A stretch of DNA of 64,000 nt from Streptomyces griseoluteus. GTDB taxonomy: Bacteria > Actinomycetota > Actinomycetes > Streptomycetales > Streptomycetaceae. The DNA lies in NCBI RefSeq assembly GCF_004784465.1, contig NZ_SRRU01000001.1, positions 1 through 64,000 of the forward strand. Reading direction: 5' to 3'. A program made the position numbers and the translations under genes. Position 1 is the first letter of the stretch, and the number at the start of each line of letters is the position of its first letter. Below are positions 26,791 through 37,864 of this stretch, in pieces. Below the pieces are notes generated by a model. The model was not told the DNA's origin, made no database searches, and saw nothing but the letters and a program-made list of their open reading frames with translations.

Positions 26791-26826
26791 GTGCCCTCGC
26801 AGCCGCGGTGGCGGATGCGAGGGCAC
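26791..26826. terminator. bidirectional terminator after hsdR
   Basis: An 11-bp perfect stem, GTGCCCTCGCA with TGCGAGGGCAC, and a 14-base loop. It lies between converging hsdR and the DUF397 gene, 12 bases after the hsdR stop. Confidence 0.85.
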
Positions 26827-26839
26827 CTTCGCTCGTGTG

Positions 26840-27019
26840 TCAGCGCCCGGAAGCGTACGGCAGGAAGGTCGCCCAGGCGGTGGGGGTGAGGGCGAGGCGG
26901 GGGCCCTCCGGGTTCTTGGAGTCGCGGATGAGGATGTGCTCCGGGTCGGGGGCGGCCACCTCGATGCAGTCGGGCCCATCAGGCGTGCTGTAGCTGCTCT
27001 TTATCCACTCCAGCTTCAT
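26840..27019 (-). CDS. DUF397 domain protein
   Basis: A 59-residue protein: MKLEWIKSSYSTPDGPD at the N-terminus, then CIEVA, HILIRDSKNPEGP and LTPTAWATFLPYA. This is the classic DUF397 pattern. DUF397 proteins are encoded next to DUF5753 HTH regulators throughout Streptomyces; in S. coelicolor, Scr1/Scr2 is such a pair and behaves like an unusual antitoxin-toxin system that affects antibiotic production. The ATG overlaps the stop of the upstream regulator by four bases. Confidence 0.9.
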   Translation of the reverse strand: MKLEWIKSSYSTPDGPDCIEVAAPDPEHILIRDSKNPEGPRLALTPTAWATFLPYASGR

Positions 27020-27855
27020 GTCTCTCCAAGCACTTTCTCGATGAAGGCCAATGACTCCCGAGGGGTGAGAGCCTGTGCGCGGATGATCCCATAGCGGATG
27101 TCCAGCACCTGGACCTCTTTCGGGTCGGTGATCACGCGGCTGACGAGTTGGACCTCGTTGTGTCCGGCAGTGCTGCCGTCCCGCAGCCGTAGCAGCCTGA
27201 ACGAACCCGCCAGACCGGCGTTGTCCTCCCGGTCCAAGGGCAGGACCTGCAAGTCGACGTTCCTGAACCGACCGGCGTCCAGCAGGTGTTCGAGCTGCCT
27301 TCGCATGACCATCCTGCCACCGACAGGGCGCCGCAGCGTCGACTCACATTGGACGAAGCTGAAGACTCGCAGGGGCACTTCCGTGAGGATGTCCTGGCGC
27401 GCCAGGCGGGCGGCAACCTGCTGTTCCAGCTCCTCCTCGGTGAACGGAGGCCGTCGGGTGGCCATCGAGGCGCGCACGTACTCCTCCGTCTGCAACAGCC
27501 CATGGATCACGGAGTTGTTGTACGCGCACAACTCGACCGCATCCGCCTCCAGTTTCTTCAGATCCCGCACCTTCTTCGGGTACCGGACCTCCGCCACGTC
27601 CTGCTTGAGCGCGGCGATCTTCCCGCCCGCCCCCAACACCTCGTCGGCCCCCTCCAGGTACTCCGGCCGGGGAATGCGGCGCCCTCTCTCCACGGAGGAG
27701 ACCAGTTCCTCTCCGTACCCGATGGCCGCGCCGAACTCCGCCTGTGTGAGGCCGGCCGCCTCCCGCCACAGCTTCAACTGGCGGCCGGCCGCCCGGATCA
27801 CCGCCCCGGCCTCGTCGTCCTCCAGCTCCGAGTCCCAATCCCTCACGCTCGCCAT
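27016..27855 (-). CDS. Scr1-family HTH/DUF5753 regulator
   Basis: A 279-residue regulator. The N-terminal XRE helix-turn-helix is GRQLKLWREAAGLTQAEFGAAIGYGEELVSSVERGRRIPRPEYLEGAD (about residues 23-70). The DUF5753 domain follows from about residue 95, including YNNSVIHGLLQTEEYVRA and later FSFVQCESTLRRPVGGRMVMRRQLEHLL. The ATG has AAGGAG 11 bases upstream. It forms a translationally coupled pair with the DUF397 gene. The ligand and target genes are unknown; such pairs are often cargo of accessory regions. Confidence 0.9.
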   Translation of the reverse strand: MASVRDWDSELEDDEAGAVIRAAGRQLKLWREAAGLTQAEFGAAIGYGEELVSSVERGRRIPRPEYLEGADEVLGAGGKIAALKQDVAEVRYPKKVRDLKKLEADAVELCAYNNSVIHGLLQTEEYVRASMATRRPPFTEEELEQQVAARLARQDILTEVPLRVFSFVQCESTLRRPVGGRMVMRRQLEHLLDAGRFRNVDLQVLPLDREDNAGLAGSFRLLRLRDGSTAGHNEVQLVSRVITDPKEVQVLDIRYGIIRAQALTPRESLAFIEKVLGET

Positions 27856-28240
27856 CCCTTCGTGCACTCCTTGTGCCCAACAGGGCGTTTTCACAAGGTA
27901 CGCAGGGGTGAATACGCTGTGTGACGTGATTTGGTGAAATCGCCTCAGTCGTCGGCCCACCGGTGCCAGGGAGTCCGTAGGGCGGTCGGGTGGGAGCCGG
28001 GGCCGCGGGACGTAAAAAGACCAAAGAACCCGGGGAAAGAACCTACCTACCAAGCCAAACTCCGAGTCGATCACTCGGCCGGGTGAAATGGGGTGAACCG
28101 GCTGGCGTGGCGCAGCCGTTGGGGTGCACTCTCACCACGAGGCGTTGACGCGCCTTGACAAACCCACACATGCATCGGCCCCCGCCGGGACGGCAATCCC
28201 AGTGCGAGGGCCTGACCAACGAGGAAGAAGCAGCTTCCCC
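27856..28240. other. divergent intergenic region with inverted repeat
   Basis: This 385-bp gap separates the Scr1-type regulator from the divergent HTH gene. It holds an inverted repeat, CCGAGT-CGATC-ACTCGG, at 28062-28078 and several GGTGAA-like motifs (near 27932, 28081 and 28092). These could be operators for either HTH protein. No gene is supported here. Confidence 0.5.
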
Positions 28241-29239
28241 ATGGCTGAGAAGAAGCCTAACTCCGTCCCGCGCCGGATTCATGAGGTTCGGCGGACCGAC
28301 ACCCCGTCCGGTGTCACCCACGTACGGGCCCACCAGCCGGACCGGTTCACGGTCGTCGGAAACCACCTGGCCCAGCACCCAATGTTGTCGCTGACCGCCA
28401 TCGGCCTCGCCGCGCACATCCTGTCGCTGCCGGAGGGCGCCCCCGTGGACATCCGCAGCCTTGCCGAGCGCTTTCCCGAGGGGCGCGACCGAATCGCCTT
28501 CGCCCTGCGCGAGCTGGAGACGCACGGGTACCTCCGGCGGGTGCGGGAGCGTACGGAGAGCGGGCGGATCGCCACCCGCACCTACGCTCACCACCTTCCG
28601 GTCCACGTACCCGCCGTACCCGGTCCTGCCGCGGCGCCCCGAGCCCGCAGGCCGGTGTCCCGGCCCTCGCGGGACGCCCAGACCCCGCCGCAGGAGGAGG
28701 ACCGGGGCGCGGGCCGGGCGGAACCGGCGCCCACCGGGATGACTGCTGTCCCCTCGGCGACGCCGGCACCCGAGGCTCCCGTCGTGGCGGTCTCGCCGCC
28801 CCCTTCCCCCGCACGGGCGGACCAGCCCGACCCACCCCCCGCCGAGGCCACACCACACCCCCGCGACGACAGGGCCGTCGCGCTTCTCGCAGGCCTGCGC
28901 CGCTGCGACGACCGGCTCACCCTGTCCCGCAGGGACGTGTACCGGCTCGCGCCCGCCGTCACCGCCTGGTTCGACGTCGGTGCGACCGCCGCCACCGTCA
29001 TCCACACCTTGACGGCGGGTCTGCCGACGGCCCTGGAGAGTCCGGCGGCGCTGATCGCCTACCGCCTGCGCAATCAGATCCCGCTGCCCCTGCCCGAGCC
29101 CACCGTGCTGCCTGCCCGTCCCGCGACCGCACCCCATCCCATGCGGAACTGTGACGGCTGCGACCGCGGATTCCGCGCACCGGAACCCGGGCGTTGCCGC
29201 GATTGCCGGGCCGCTCCCGCGACGATGTACGCGGCCTGA
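28241..29239 (+). CDS. helix-turn-helix protein with C-terminal Cys knuckle
   Basis: A 332-residue protein. Residues about 45-105 form a winged helix (LSLTAIGLAAHILSLPEGAPVDIRSLAERFPEGRDRIAFALRELETHGYLRRVRE), resembling GntR/replication-initiator-type domains seen in many actinobacterial accessory genes. A long Pro/Ala-rich linker follows (about 120-215). The C-terminal part ends with CDGCDRGFRAPEPGRCRDC, a two-CxxC arrangement likely to bind zinc. Function unknown; it may be a DNA-binding protein of a past mobile element. The ATG is about 12 bases after GAGGAAGAAG. Confidence 0.72.
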   Translation: MAEKKPNSVPRRIHEVRRTDTPSGVTHVRAHQPDRFTVVGNHLAQHPMLSLTAIGLAAHILSLPEGAPVDIRSLAERFPEGRDRIAFALRELETHGYLRRVRERTESGRIATRTYAHHLPVHVPAVPGPAAAPRARRPVSRPSRDAQTPPQEEDRGAGRAEPAPTGMTAVPSATPAPEAPVVAVSPPPSPARADQPDPPPAEATPHPRDDRAVALLAGLRRCDDRLTLSRRDVYRLAPAVTAWFDVGATAATVIHTLTAGLPTALESPAALIAYRLRNQIPLPLPEPTVLPARPATAPHPMRNCDGCDRGFRAPEPGRCRDCRAAPATMYAA

Positions 29240-29304
29240 AGCCGCCCCAGGGGCCGACTGTGCGTCGGTAAAGGCATGGGAGGAGCGGGCGTAGCGTAGA
29301 CGGC

Positions 29305-30297
29305 ATGTCGAAGTACGGTTCCTTTCCCGGTGCGCGGCCGCGGCGGCTGCGGACCTCGCCCGTCATGCGTCGGATGGTCGCGGAGACGCGGCTGCATCCG
29401 GCCGACTTCATCCTTCCGGCGTTCGTCCGGGAGGGCGTGAGCGAGCCGGTGCCGATCGCCGCGATGCCCGGTGTCGTGCAGCACACCCGCGACAGCCTGA
29501 AGAAGGCCGCGCTGGAGGCCGCCGAGGCGGGCGTCTCCGGGATCATGCTCTTCGGGGTGCCGGAGGAGTCGAAGAAGGACGGGCTCGGCACGCCGGGCAC
29601 CGACCCCGACGGCATCCTTCAGGTCGCCCTGCGCGACGTGCGCGCCGAGGTCGGCGACGACCTGCTGGTCATGGCCGACCTGTGCCTGGACGAGTTCACC
29701 GACCACGGCCACTGCGGGGTGCTGGACGCCGAGGGCCGCGTCGACAACGACGCCACCCTGGAGCGGTACGCCGAGATGGCGCAGGTCCAGGCCGACGCGG
29801 GCGCCCATGTGGTGGGCCCGAGCGGCATGATGGACGGCCAGATCGGGGTCGTCCGGGACGCGCTGGACCAGATCGGCCGGGAGGACGTGGCGGTCCTCGC
29901 GTACACCGCGAAGTACGCCTCCGCCTTCTTCGGGCCCTTCCGCGAAGCGGTCGGCTCCTCCCTGCAGGGCGACCGCAAGACCTACCAGCAGGACCCGGCG
30001 AACCTGCGCGAGTCGCTGCGCGAGCTGGAGCTGGACCTCGCCGAGGGCGCGGACATGGTCATGGTCAAGCCGGCCGGGCCCTACCTGGACATCCTGGCGC
30101 GGGTCGCCGACGCGGTGGACGTGCCGGTCGCCGCGTACCAGGTCTCCGGCGAGTACTCGATGATCGAGGCCGCCGCCGAGAAGGGCTGGATCGACCGCGA
30201 CCGGGCCATCCTGGAGTCCCTGACGGGGATCAAGCGGGCCGGGGCGCGGAACATCCTCACCTACTGGGCCACCGAGGTGGCGCGGAAGCTGCGCTAG
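29305..30297 (+). CDS. hemB: porphobilinogen synthase (delta-aminolevulinate dehydratase)
   Basis: A 330-residue HemB that condenses two 5-aminolevulinates into porphobilinogen, the step immediately before HemC. Seen: [23 protein letters not shown] at the N-terminus, [20 protein letters not shown] (metal-binding region), the first Schiff-base lysine in [14 protein letters not shown] and the second in [13 protein letters not shown], then [12 protein letters not shown]. It lies on the same strand as rex-hemACD, but the probable island separates it. It ends in a strong hairpin. Confidence 0.97.
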   Translation: MSKYGSFPGARPRRLRTSPVMRRMVAETRLHPADFILPAFVREGVSEPVPIAAMPGVVQHTRDSLKKAALEAAEAGVSGIMLFGVPEESKKDGLGTPGTDPDGILQVALRDVRAEVGDDLLVMADLCLDEFTDHGHCGVLDAEGRVDNDATLERYAEMAQVQADAGAHVVGPSGMMDGQIGVVRDALDQIGREDVAVLAYTAKYASAFFGPFREAVGSSLQGDRKTYQQDPANLRESLRELELDLAEGADMVMVKPAGPYLDILARVADAVDVPVAAYQVSGEYSMIEAAAEKGWIDRDRAILESLTGIKRAGARNILTYWATEVARKLR

Positions 30298-30304
30298 CGG
30301 GTCG

Positions 30305-30338
30305 CCGGTCACCGCGCCCGATGCGGCGCGGTGACCGG
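30305..30338. terminator. terminator between hemB and SPFH gene
   Basis: A 14-bp perfect stem, CCGGTCACCGCGCC with GGCGCGGTGACCGG, and a six-base loop, placed between converging genes. Confidence 0.9.
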
Positions 30339-30344
30339 GGCCGG

Positions 30345-31520
30345 CTACTTCGCCCCGTCACCCTCGGAGGTGCGCGGACCCTGGATCTCCAGGCGGCCAT
30401 TGTGCTGCTCGGGGTGGTCCGACGGCTGGGCGGCGCCGTTCTGGCCGCTGAGGTTGTTGCGGACCGAGTCCAGGATCGTCAGGCCCTGGGCGACCAGCCC
30501 GGCCGCTATCTCGCCGAGGCCGTCCGCGCCGTTCAGGACGTTGACGTTGGCCCCCTTGAGGCCGCCCGCGGCCTCCTTCACGATCTGCGGGAGCTGGTCG
30601 ATCAGCATCCGGTCCAGGGCGACCCGGTCGTGCGAGGCCGCCGCCTCGGCCTGGATCTTCATCCGCTCGGCGTCCGCGATGGCGAGCACCCGGACCCGCT
30701 CCGCCTCCGCCTCCGCGGGCTTCACGATCTCCGCGACCAACTCCTGCTGACGCAGCTTCGCCTTGCGCAGCGCCAGTTCGGTCTGCGCGGCCAGCACCTC
30801 CTGCTGCGCGTGCGCCTGCGCCAGCGGACCGGCCTGGGCGGCCTCGGCCTGAGCGCGGTCCACCTGCGCCGAGTACTCGGCCTGCACCACCGCGGTCTGC
30901 CGGGCGTACTCCGCCTGCTTGCGGGCCGCGACCTGCTCCGCCTCGGCGGCGGCCTGGTTGGCCTGGGCCTGGGCGATCTGGGCCTGGCGCCGGATGGCCG
31001 CCTTGTGCGGGGCGGACATCGCGTCGATGTAACCGGTGTTGCCGTCGTCGATCGACTGGATCTGGAGCGAGTCCACGATCAGGCCGATCTTCGCCATCTC
31101 CGTCTTCGAGGTGTCCAGCACCTCGGCGGCGAGCTTCTGCCGCTCGGTGACGATCTCCTCGACCGTCATGGAGCCGATGATCGCGCGCAGGTGGCCCGCG
31201 AAGATCCGCCCGGTCAGCACCGACATCTGCTCCTGGTCGGAGAGGAAGCGCTGGCCTGCGTTGATGATGCTCTCCGGGTCGTTGCCGACCTTGAACGCGA
31301 TCACGGCGCGGACGTGCAGGGCGATGCCCTGCTTGGTCACACAGGTCTCGGTGACCTCGGCCTCGCACATCGACAGCGTGAGGAAGCGGACCTTGCGGAA
31401 CACGGGGAGCACGAACTTCCCGTGCCCCGTCACCACCCGGAACGGCGCGCCCCCCAGTCCCCGCCTGCCACCCGAGATCAGCATCGCCTCGTCGGGAGCG
31501 GGAACGCGGTAACCGAACAT
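30345..31520 (-). CDS. SPFH/Band 7 (flotillin-like) protein
   Basis: A 391-residue flotillin-type protein. The SPFH domain covers about residues 10-180 (MLISGGRRG, VRAVIAFKVGND, HLRAIIGSMTVEEIVTERQKLAAEV). A long Ala/Gln/Glu-rich coiled coil follows (about 185-320), and a flexible tail ends the protein. Such proteins scaffold membrane microdomains. The ATG is preceded by GAGGAGACGAGCAGT. The short NfeD-like gene lies 13 bases upstream on the same strand; SPFH-NfeD pairing is a well-known arrangement. Confidence 0.88.
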   Translation of the reverse strand: MFGYRVPAPDEAMLISGGRRGLGGAPFRVVTGHGKFVLPVFRKVRFLTLSMCEAEVTETCVTKQGIALHVRAVIAFKVGNDPESIINAGQRFLSDQEQMSVLTGRIFAGHLRAIIGSMTVEEIVTERQKLAAEVLDTSKTEMAKIGLIVDSLQIQSIDDGNTGYIDAMSAPHKAAIRRQAQIAQAQANQAAAEAEQVAARKQAEYARQTAVVQAEYSAQVDRAQAEAAQAGPLAQAHAQQEVLAAQTELALRKAKLRQQELVAEIVKPAEAEAERVRVLAIADAERMKIQAEAAASHDRVALDRMLIDQLPQIVKEAAGGLKGANVNVLNGADGLGEIAAGLVAQGLTILDSVRNNLSGQNGAAQPSDHPEQHNGRLEIQGPRTSEGDGAK

Positions 31521-31533
31521 ACTGCTCGTCTCC

Positions 31534-31785
31534 TCAGTCGACGCCGGCGGACATCCCGCCCAGCGTGTCCAATGGATCGCCCCACGCGATGACATCGACC
31601 TCACGCAGCCCCCGTGACTCGATCACGAGTACGGTCGCCCCGCGCGGCAGCGGCTCCTGCGACCAGGCGAGGAAGGTCTCGGAGCCGCCTCTGACCCGCA
31701 CCAGGATCTCGCCGGGACCGGCGGAGCCACGCGTGCCGATGAGCAGTTCCCCCGTGCAGCCGATCACGGCTTCGTCCTGTGCCAT
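31534..31785 (-). CDS. small NfeD-like (OB-fold) protein
   Basis: An 83-residue protein with an OB-fold-like pattern: IGCTGELLIGTRGSAGPGEILVRVRGGSETFLAWSQEPLPRGATVLVIESRGLREVDVIAW. This resembles the soluble C-terminal domain of NfeD, the usual partner of flotillins. No membrane segment is visible. The adjacency to the SPFH gene supports the call; the activity is structural, inferred. Confidence 0.72.
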   Translation of the reverse strand: MAQDEAVIGCTGELLIGTRGSAGPGEILVRVRGGSETFLAWSQEPLPRGATVLVIESRGLREVDVIAWGDPLDTLGGMSAGVD

Positions 31786-31895
31786 CGCCCGGCTGCCTCC
31801 CGTCGTTTCTGGTCCTCCGGTCCGACGATAGACCCGCTGTTGACGGGCGTACACCAAGGTTTTCTCTGGCTTTTGAAGGGCCGCCGGGCATGCGA

Positions 31896-31930
31896 ATCGG
31901 CCCGGTCCGCACAGGGCGGGCCGGGCCGAT
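31896..31930 (-). terminator. putative argS terminator
   Basis: A 10-bp stem, ATCGGCCCGG with CCGGGCCGAT, with a 15-base loop, located just past the argS stop on the minus strand. Confidence 0.65.
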
Positions 31931-31944
31931 CCGGGTCGTACGGG

Positions 31945-33714
<1,770 letters not shown>

Positions 33715-33874
33715 AGGTAAGGGTGCCGTTCTCCTCGTGGGAATGGATGGTCCCGGCCAGTATCCCACGGGGGGTAAAGGCGTTTTTTCGCGCGCGGGAG
33801 TGTCTGGGATTATGGGAGGAGGCCGGCGGAGGACAACCGCCGGACCGACACCCCGAACTGAAGGAGCACCGATC

Positions 33875-35608
33875 GTGGCTCAGAGCCCCGACACCGCCGA
33901 CTGGGTCTCCCGTTTCGCGGACGACGTCATCCAGGAGTCGGAGCGTCGGGCTCCGGGCAAACCGGTCGTCGTCGCCTCCGGGCTCTCCCCGTCCGGCCCG
34001 ATCCACCTGGGCAACCTGCGCGAGGTGATGACCCCGCACCTGGTCGCCGACGAGATCCGGCGACGCGGGTACCAGGTCAGGCACCTGATCTCCTGGGACG
34101 ACTACGACCGCTACCGCAAGGTCCCGGCCGGGATCGCGGGCGTCGACGAGTCCTGGGCCGAGCACATCGGCAAGCCGCTGACCTCGGTCCCGGCGCCGGC
34201 GGGTTCCGCGTACCCGAACTGGGCCGAGCACTTCAAGGCCGCCATGGTCGAGGCGCTCGCCGAGCTGGGTGTGGAGTTCGACGGGATCAGCCAGACCGCG
34301 CAGTACACCTCGGGCGTCTACCGCGAGCAGATCCTGCACGCGATGAAGCACCGCGGTGACATCGACGCGATCCTCGCCCAGTACCGCACCAAGAAGGCGC
34401 CGGGCAAGAAGCCGCAGCAGAAGGCGGTCGACGAGGCCGAGCTGGAGGCCGAGGAGGGTTCCGGCGCGGCCGCCGAGGACGACGGCAGCTCCGGCTCCGC
34501 GGGGTACTTCCCGTACAAGCCGTACTGCGGCGAGTGCGGCAAGGACCTCACCACCGTCACCTCCTACGACGACGACACCACCGAGCTGGCCTACACCTGC
34601 GCCGCCTGCGGCTTCGGCGAGACGGTCCGGCTCAGCGAGTTCAACCGGGGCAAGCTGGTCTGGAAGGTCGACTGGCCGATGCGCTGGGCCTACGAGGGCG
34701 TCATCTTCGAGCCCTCCGGCGTCGACCACTCCTCGCCGGGCTCCTCCTTCCAGGTCGGCGGCCAGATCGTCGGGATCTTCGAGGGCGAGCAGCCCATCGG
34801 CCCGATGTACGCCTTCGTCGGCATCTCCGGCATGGCCAAGATGTCGTCCTCGCGCGGCGGTGTGCCCACCCCGGCCGACGCGCTGAAGATCATGGAACCG
34901 CAGCTCCTGCGCTGGCTGTACGCCCGCCGCCGCCCCAACCAGTCCTTCAAGATCGCCTTCGACCAGGAGATCCAGCGCCTCTACGACGAGTGGGACAAGC
35001 TCGCCGGCAAGGTCGCCGAGGGCTCCGCGCTCCCCGGTGACGTCGCCGCGTACACCCGCGCGGTGGGCACCGCCGCCGGTGAGCTGCCGAAGACCGCGCA
35101 CCCGCTGCCGTACCGTACGCTGGCCTCGGTCGCGGACATCACCGCCGGACACCAGGACCAGGCGCTGCGCATCCTGTCCGAGCTGGACCCGGCCAACCCG
35201 ATCACCGACCTCGCCGACGCCCGCCCCCGGTACGACAAGGCCGAGGCGTGGATCAACACCTACGTCCCCGCCGACCAGCGCACCGTCGTGCGCGAGGAGC
35301 CGGACGCCGAGCTGCTGAAGTCGCTGGACGACGAGGCCCGCCAGTCGCTGCGCCTGCTGCTCGACGGGCTGGCGGACAACTGGTCGCTGGACGGCCTGAC
35401 CCACCTCGTCTACGGCGTCCCGAAGGTACGCGCCGGCTTCTCCGCCGACGCCACGCCCAAGGAGCTGCCGCCGGAGATCAAGACGGCCCAGCGGACGTTC
35501 TTCGCCCTGCTGTACCACCTGCTCGTCGGCCGGGACACCGGCCCGCGCCTGCCCACGCTGCTGCTGGCGGTCGGTCAGGAGCGGGTGCGGGCCCTGCTCG
35601 GGGAGTAG
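33875..35608 (+). CDS. lysS: class I lysyl-tRNA synthetase
   Basis: A 577-residue archaeal-type class I LysRS, not the class II enzyme usual in bacteria. The ATP-site motif is [15 protein letters not shown] near residue 40 and the second signature is [14 protein letters not shown] near residue 322. A zinc-ribbon-like pair, CGECGKDL and CAACG, lies at about residues 217-250, inside a region after a low-complexity acidic insert ([18 protein letters not shown]). Class I LysRS is known in streptomycetes. The GTG is preceded by AAGGAGCACCGATC. Confidence 0.95.
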   Translation: MAQSPDTADWVSRFADDVIQESERRAPGKPVVVASGLSPSGPIHLGNLREVMTPHLVADEIRRRGYQVRHLISWDDYDRYRKVPAGIAGVDESWAEHIGKPLTSVPAPAGSAYPNWAEHFKAAMVEALAELGVEFDGISQTAQYTSGVYREQILHAMKHRGDIDAILAQYRTKKAPGKKPQQKAVDEAELEAEEGSGAAAEDDGSSGSAGYFPYKPYCGECGKDLTTVTSYDDDTTELAYTCAACGFGETVRLSEFNRGKLVWKVDWPMRWAYEGVIFEPSGVDHSSPGSSFQVGGQIVGIFEGEQPIGPMYAFVGISGMAKMSSSRGGVPTPADALKIMEPQLLRWLYARRRPNQSFKIAFDQEIQRLYDEWDKLAGKVAEGSALPGDVAAYTRAVGTAAGELPKTAHPLPYRTLASVADITAGHQDQALRILSELDPANPITDLADARPRYDKAEAWINTYVPADQRTVVREEPDAELLKSLDDEARQSLRLLLDGLADNWSLDGLTHLVYGVPKVRAGFSADATPKELPPEIKTAQRTFFALLYHLLVGRDTGPRLPTLLLAVGQERVRALLGE

Positions 35609-35623
35609 GCCGCGCATACGAGG

Positions 35624-35657
35624 AGGGGGCGCCCGGTGTCATCACCGGGCGCCCCCT
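35624..35657. terminator. bidirectional terminator after lysS
   Basis: A 15-bp perfect stem, AGGGGGCGCCCGGTG with CACCGGGCGCCCCCT, and a TCAT loop, between converging lysS and the DUF2637 gene. Confidence 0.92.
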
Positions 35658-35667
35658 CTTTCGCGTG

Positions 35668-36921
35668 TCACGCGATGTGGTCCTCCTCCAGCTCCGCCAT
35701 GTGGCGCTGCTGGAAGCGCTCCACCAGGGCCTTCAGCCGGCCGGAGTCCGGTGAACTGCCGTAGGTGGCCTGGATGTTGTCGCCGAGCACCAGCGGGGTC
35801 GGGTAACTGCCGTCTATCGACCGGCGGAAGACCTGGTACAGGTCCTCCTCGTCCGGCTCCGCCGGCCCTCCGCCCTCGCCCAGCTCGCGGGTGCGATGGG
35901 GGCCGACGGGTATCGGGAAGCTGCCGGTCTCCTCCGGGGAGGGCTGCTGGAACCGCTCCGGGGGCTGCTCCTCGTACCAGTCCCCGTACTGCTCCTCGGG
36001 GAAGTACTGGGGGTCCGGGCCGGGGTCGAAGGCCGGGTCGTAGCCGCCGTGGTAGTCGATGTCACGCGGGGGTGTGTGGAACCACGGGCTGCTCTCGTCC
36101 TCGGCCTCCGGGGGCGGTCCGGCGGGCGTCGGCCCGGCCGCGGGCGCCTGCGCGGGCGCGGCCTGGAGCGCGGCCTGGGCCGGCTGGGGGAGTCCGGGTG
36201 CCGGTTCCGGTGCCGGGGGCAGCAGGACGGGCTCGATGCCCGCCGCCGCGAGGCCCGCCGGGGCGGTCTCCGCGAGCGGGACGCCGTAGCGGGCCAGGCG
36301 CAGCGGCATCAGGGACTCCACCGGGGCCTTGCGGCGCCAGGCGCGGCCGAAGCGGGAGCGCAGCCGGGCCTGGTAGACGAGACGTTCCTGCTCCAGCTTG
36401 ATGACCTGCTCGTAGGAGCGCAGCTCCCACAGCTTCATCCGCCGCCACAGCAGGAAGGTGGGCAGCGGGGAGAGCATCCAGCGGGTGAGGCGGACGCCCT
36501 CCATGTGCTTGTCGGCGGTGATGTCCGCGATCCGGCCGACCGCGTGCCGGGCCGCCTCCACGGAGACCACGAACAGGATCGGGATCACCGCGTGCATGCC
36601 GGTGCCCAGCGGGTCGGGCCAGGCGGCGGCGCCGTTGAAGGCGATCGTCGCGGCCGTGAGCAGCCAGGCCGTCTGACGCAGCATCGGGAAGGGGATGCGC
36701 ATCCAGGTCAGCAGCAGGTCGAGGGCGAGCAGTACGCAGATGCCCGCGTCGATGCCGACCGGGAACACGTACGAGAAGTTCCCGAAGCCCTTCCGCAGGG
36801 CCAGCTCCCGGACCGCCGCGTACGAACCGGCGAAGCCGATACCGGCGATGACCAGCGCGCCGGTGACGACCACGCCGATCAGAACGCGGTGCATCCGAGT
36901 CAACTGCATTGGCGCGGCCAC
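35668..36921 (-). CDS. DUF2637 membrane protein
   Basis: A 417-residue protein with four transmembrane segments in the first 140 residues (HRVLIGVVVTGALVIAGIGFAGSY, VGIDAGICVLLALDLLLTW, QTAWLLTAATIAFNGAAAW, GMHAVIPILFVVSVEAAR), the DUF2637 pattern common in actinobacteria. The cytoplasmic remainder has a basic helix-rich part and a long Pro/Glu-rich linker. The C-terminus is IDGSYPTPLVLGDNIQATYGSSPDSGRLKALVERFQQRHM, which may be a DNA- or protein-binding module. The GTG at 36921 is chosen for the GGGAGG eight bases upstream; an ATG at 36909 is the alternative. It is followed upstream by two lipoprotein genes. Confidence 0.8.
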   Translation of the reverse strand: MAAPMQLTRMHRVLIGVVVTGALVIAGIGFAGSYAAVRELALRKGFGNFSYVFPVGIDAGICVLLALDLLLTWMRIPFPMLRQTAWLLTAATIAFNGAAAWPDPLGTGMHAVIPILFVVSVEAARHAVGRIADITADKHMEGVRLTRWMLSPLPTFLLWRRMKLWELRSYEQVIKLEQERLVYQARLRSRFGRAWRRKAPVESLMPLRLARYGVPLAETAPAGLAAAGIEPVLLPPAPEPAPGLPQPAQAALQAAPAQAPAAGPTPAGPPPEAEDESSPWFHTPPRDIDYHGGYDPAFDPGPDPQYFPEEQYGDWYEEQPPERFQQPSPEETGSFPIPVGPHRTRELGEGGGPAEPDEEDLYQVFRRSIDGSYPTPLVLGDNIQATYGSSPDSGRLKALVERFQQRHMAELEEDHIA

Positions 36922-36991
36922 TCGTACTCCCTCCCTTGCGTGTTGTTGCGCGCAACAGAGTGGCACAGGTGTGCGCCGAACGTGGTGCCGG

Positions 36992-37864
36992 TCAGCCCTT
37001 CTTGGGGGCGGCGGAGGACGCCGAGCCCTTGGGGGAGGGGGACTTGGAGGTGCCCTTGGAGGGGTCGGCCGAGGGGGAACTGCCCTCCGCGGAACGGCCG
37101 TTGGCACTGGCCACCGCCGTGACCGCCTCCTTGGCCGCCTTCTTGGCGTCCGCCGTCAGGTCGTCCGCGTCCGGGGTCTTGTCGCCCGCGAGACCGGCGC
37201 CGTTGTAGTCGAGGGTGATCACGACGTTCTCCACGCGCGCGACCACCGTCTGCTGCTTGAAGGCGCCTTCCTTCTTCTTCAGGTCGTAGTGCACCGCGGT
37301 CGCCTCGTCGCCGGTGTTGCCGAGCGCCTCCGACTTGGTGTTCTTCGCGCCCGAGGCGGCCTTGGCGTCCTGGACCTGGCGCGTGTAGTACGCGTGCGCC
37401 TGGTCGTTGCCGCTGCCGCGCGAGGTGTCGGAGTCGAAGCGGAGCAGGGAGACGTTCAGCCAGCGGAACTGCGAGCCCTTGACGCCGTTGTTGTCCAGGC
37501 TGGTCCAGGAGCAGGAGGACCGGTTCGCGGTGTCGTCGCCCGATCCCTTCTTGCCGTCCGTGTCCGCCTCCGGGACCAGGTCGCCCAGCGTCTTCCTGGG
37601 CAGCACCTTGCACGGCTCGGGCAGCTTGCGGAACACCGACGCCTGCACGGTCGGGGAGGGCTTCGCCGAGGGCTGCCCGGAGCCGCTGCCGGCCGACGGC
37701 TTGGCGGAGGCACCCGCCTTGCCCGGGGCATCGCCGGAGTCCGAGGAACAGGCCGCGGTGATCAGTACCGCGGGAACGGCTGCCGCGCACACCAGGGCAC
37801 GGCTCAGACGCGTGGCACGCGGTCCACGCTGGGCACGGTCGTCTCGCTGGGCTGCTCGCTGCAT
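36992..37864 (-). CDS. DUF3558-like lipoprotein
   Basis: A 290-residue secreted lipoprotein. The signal peptide is RLSRALVCAAAVPAVLITAAC with the lipid-attachment Cys near residue 38. A Ser/Gly/Pro-rich linker follows, then a globular region with LPEPCKVLPRKTLGDLVPEAD and ANRSSCSWTSLDNNG that probably form a disulfide. The tail is again Ser/Pro/Lys-rich. The layout matches DUF3558 lipoproteins of actinobacteria, whose function is unknown. It is a paralogue of the next gene. Confidence 0.8.
   Translation of the reverse strand: MQRAAQRDDRAQRGPRATRLSRALVCAAAVPAVLITAACSSDSGDAPGKAGASAKPSAGSGSGQPSAKPSPTVQASVFRKLPEPCKVLPRKTLGDLVPEADTDGKKGSGDDTANRSSCSWTSLDNNGVKGSQFRWLNVSLLRFDSDTSRGSGNDQAHAYYTRQVQDAKAASGAKNTKSEALGNTGDEATAVHYDLKKKEGAFKQQTVVARVENVVITLDYNGAGLAGDKTPDADDLTADAKKAAKEAVTAVASANGRSAEGSSPSADPSKGTSKSPSPKGSASSAAPKKG

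Noticed and set aside
30358..31368. Minus-strand alternative frame opposite/within the SPFH gene
   Set aside because: The flotillin frame has a clear SPFH domain and coiled coil; the alternative is a Gly/Arg/Pro-rich shadow.
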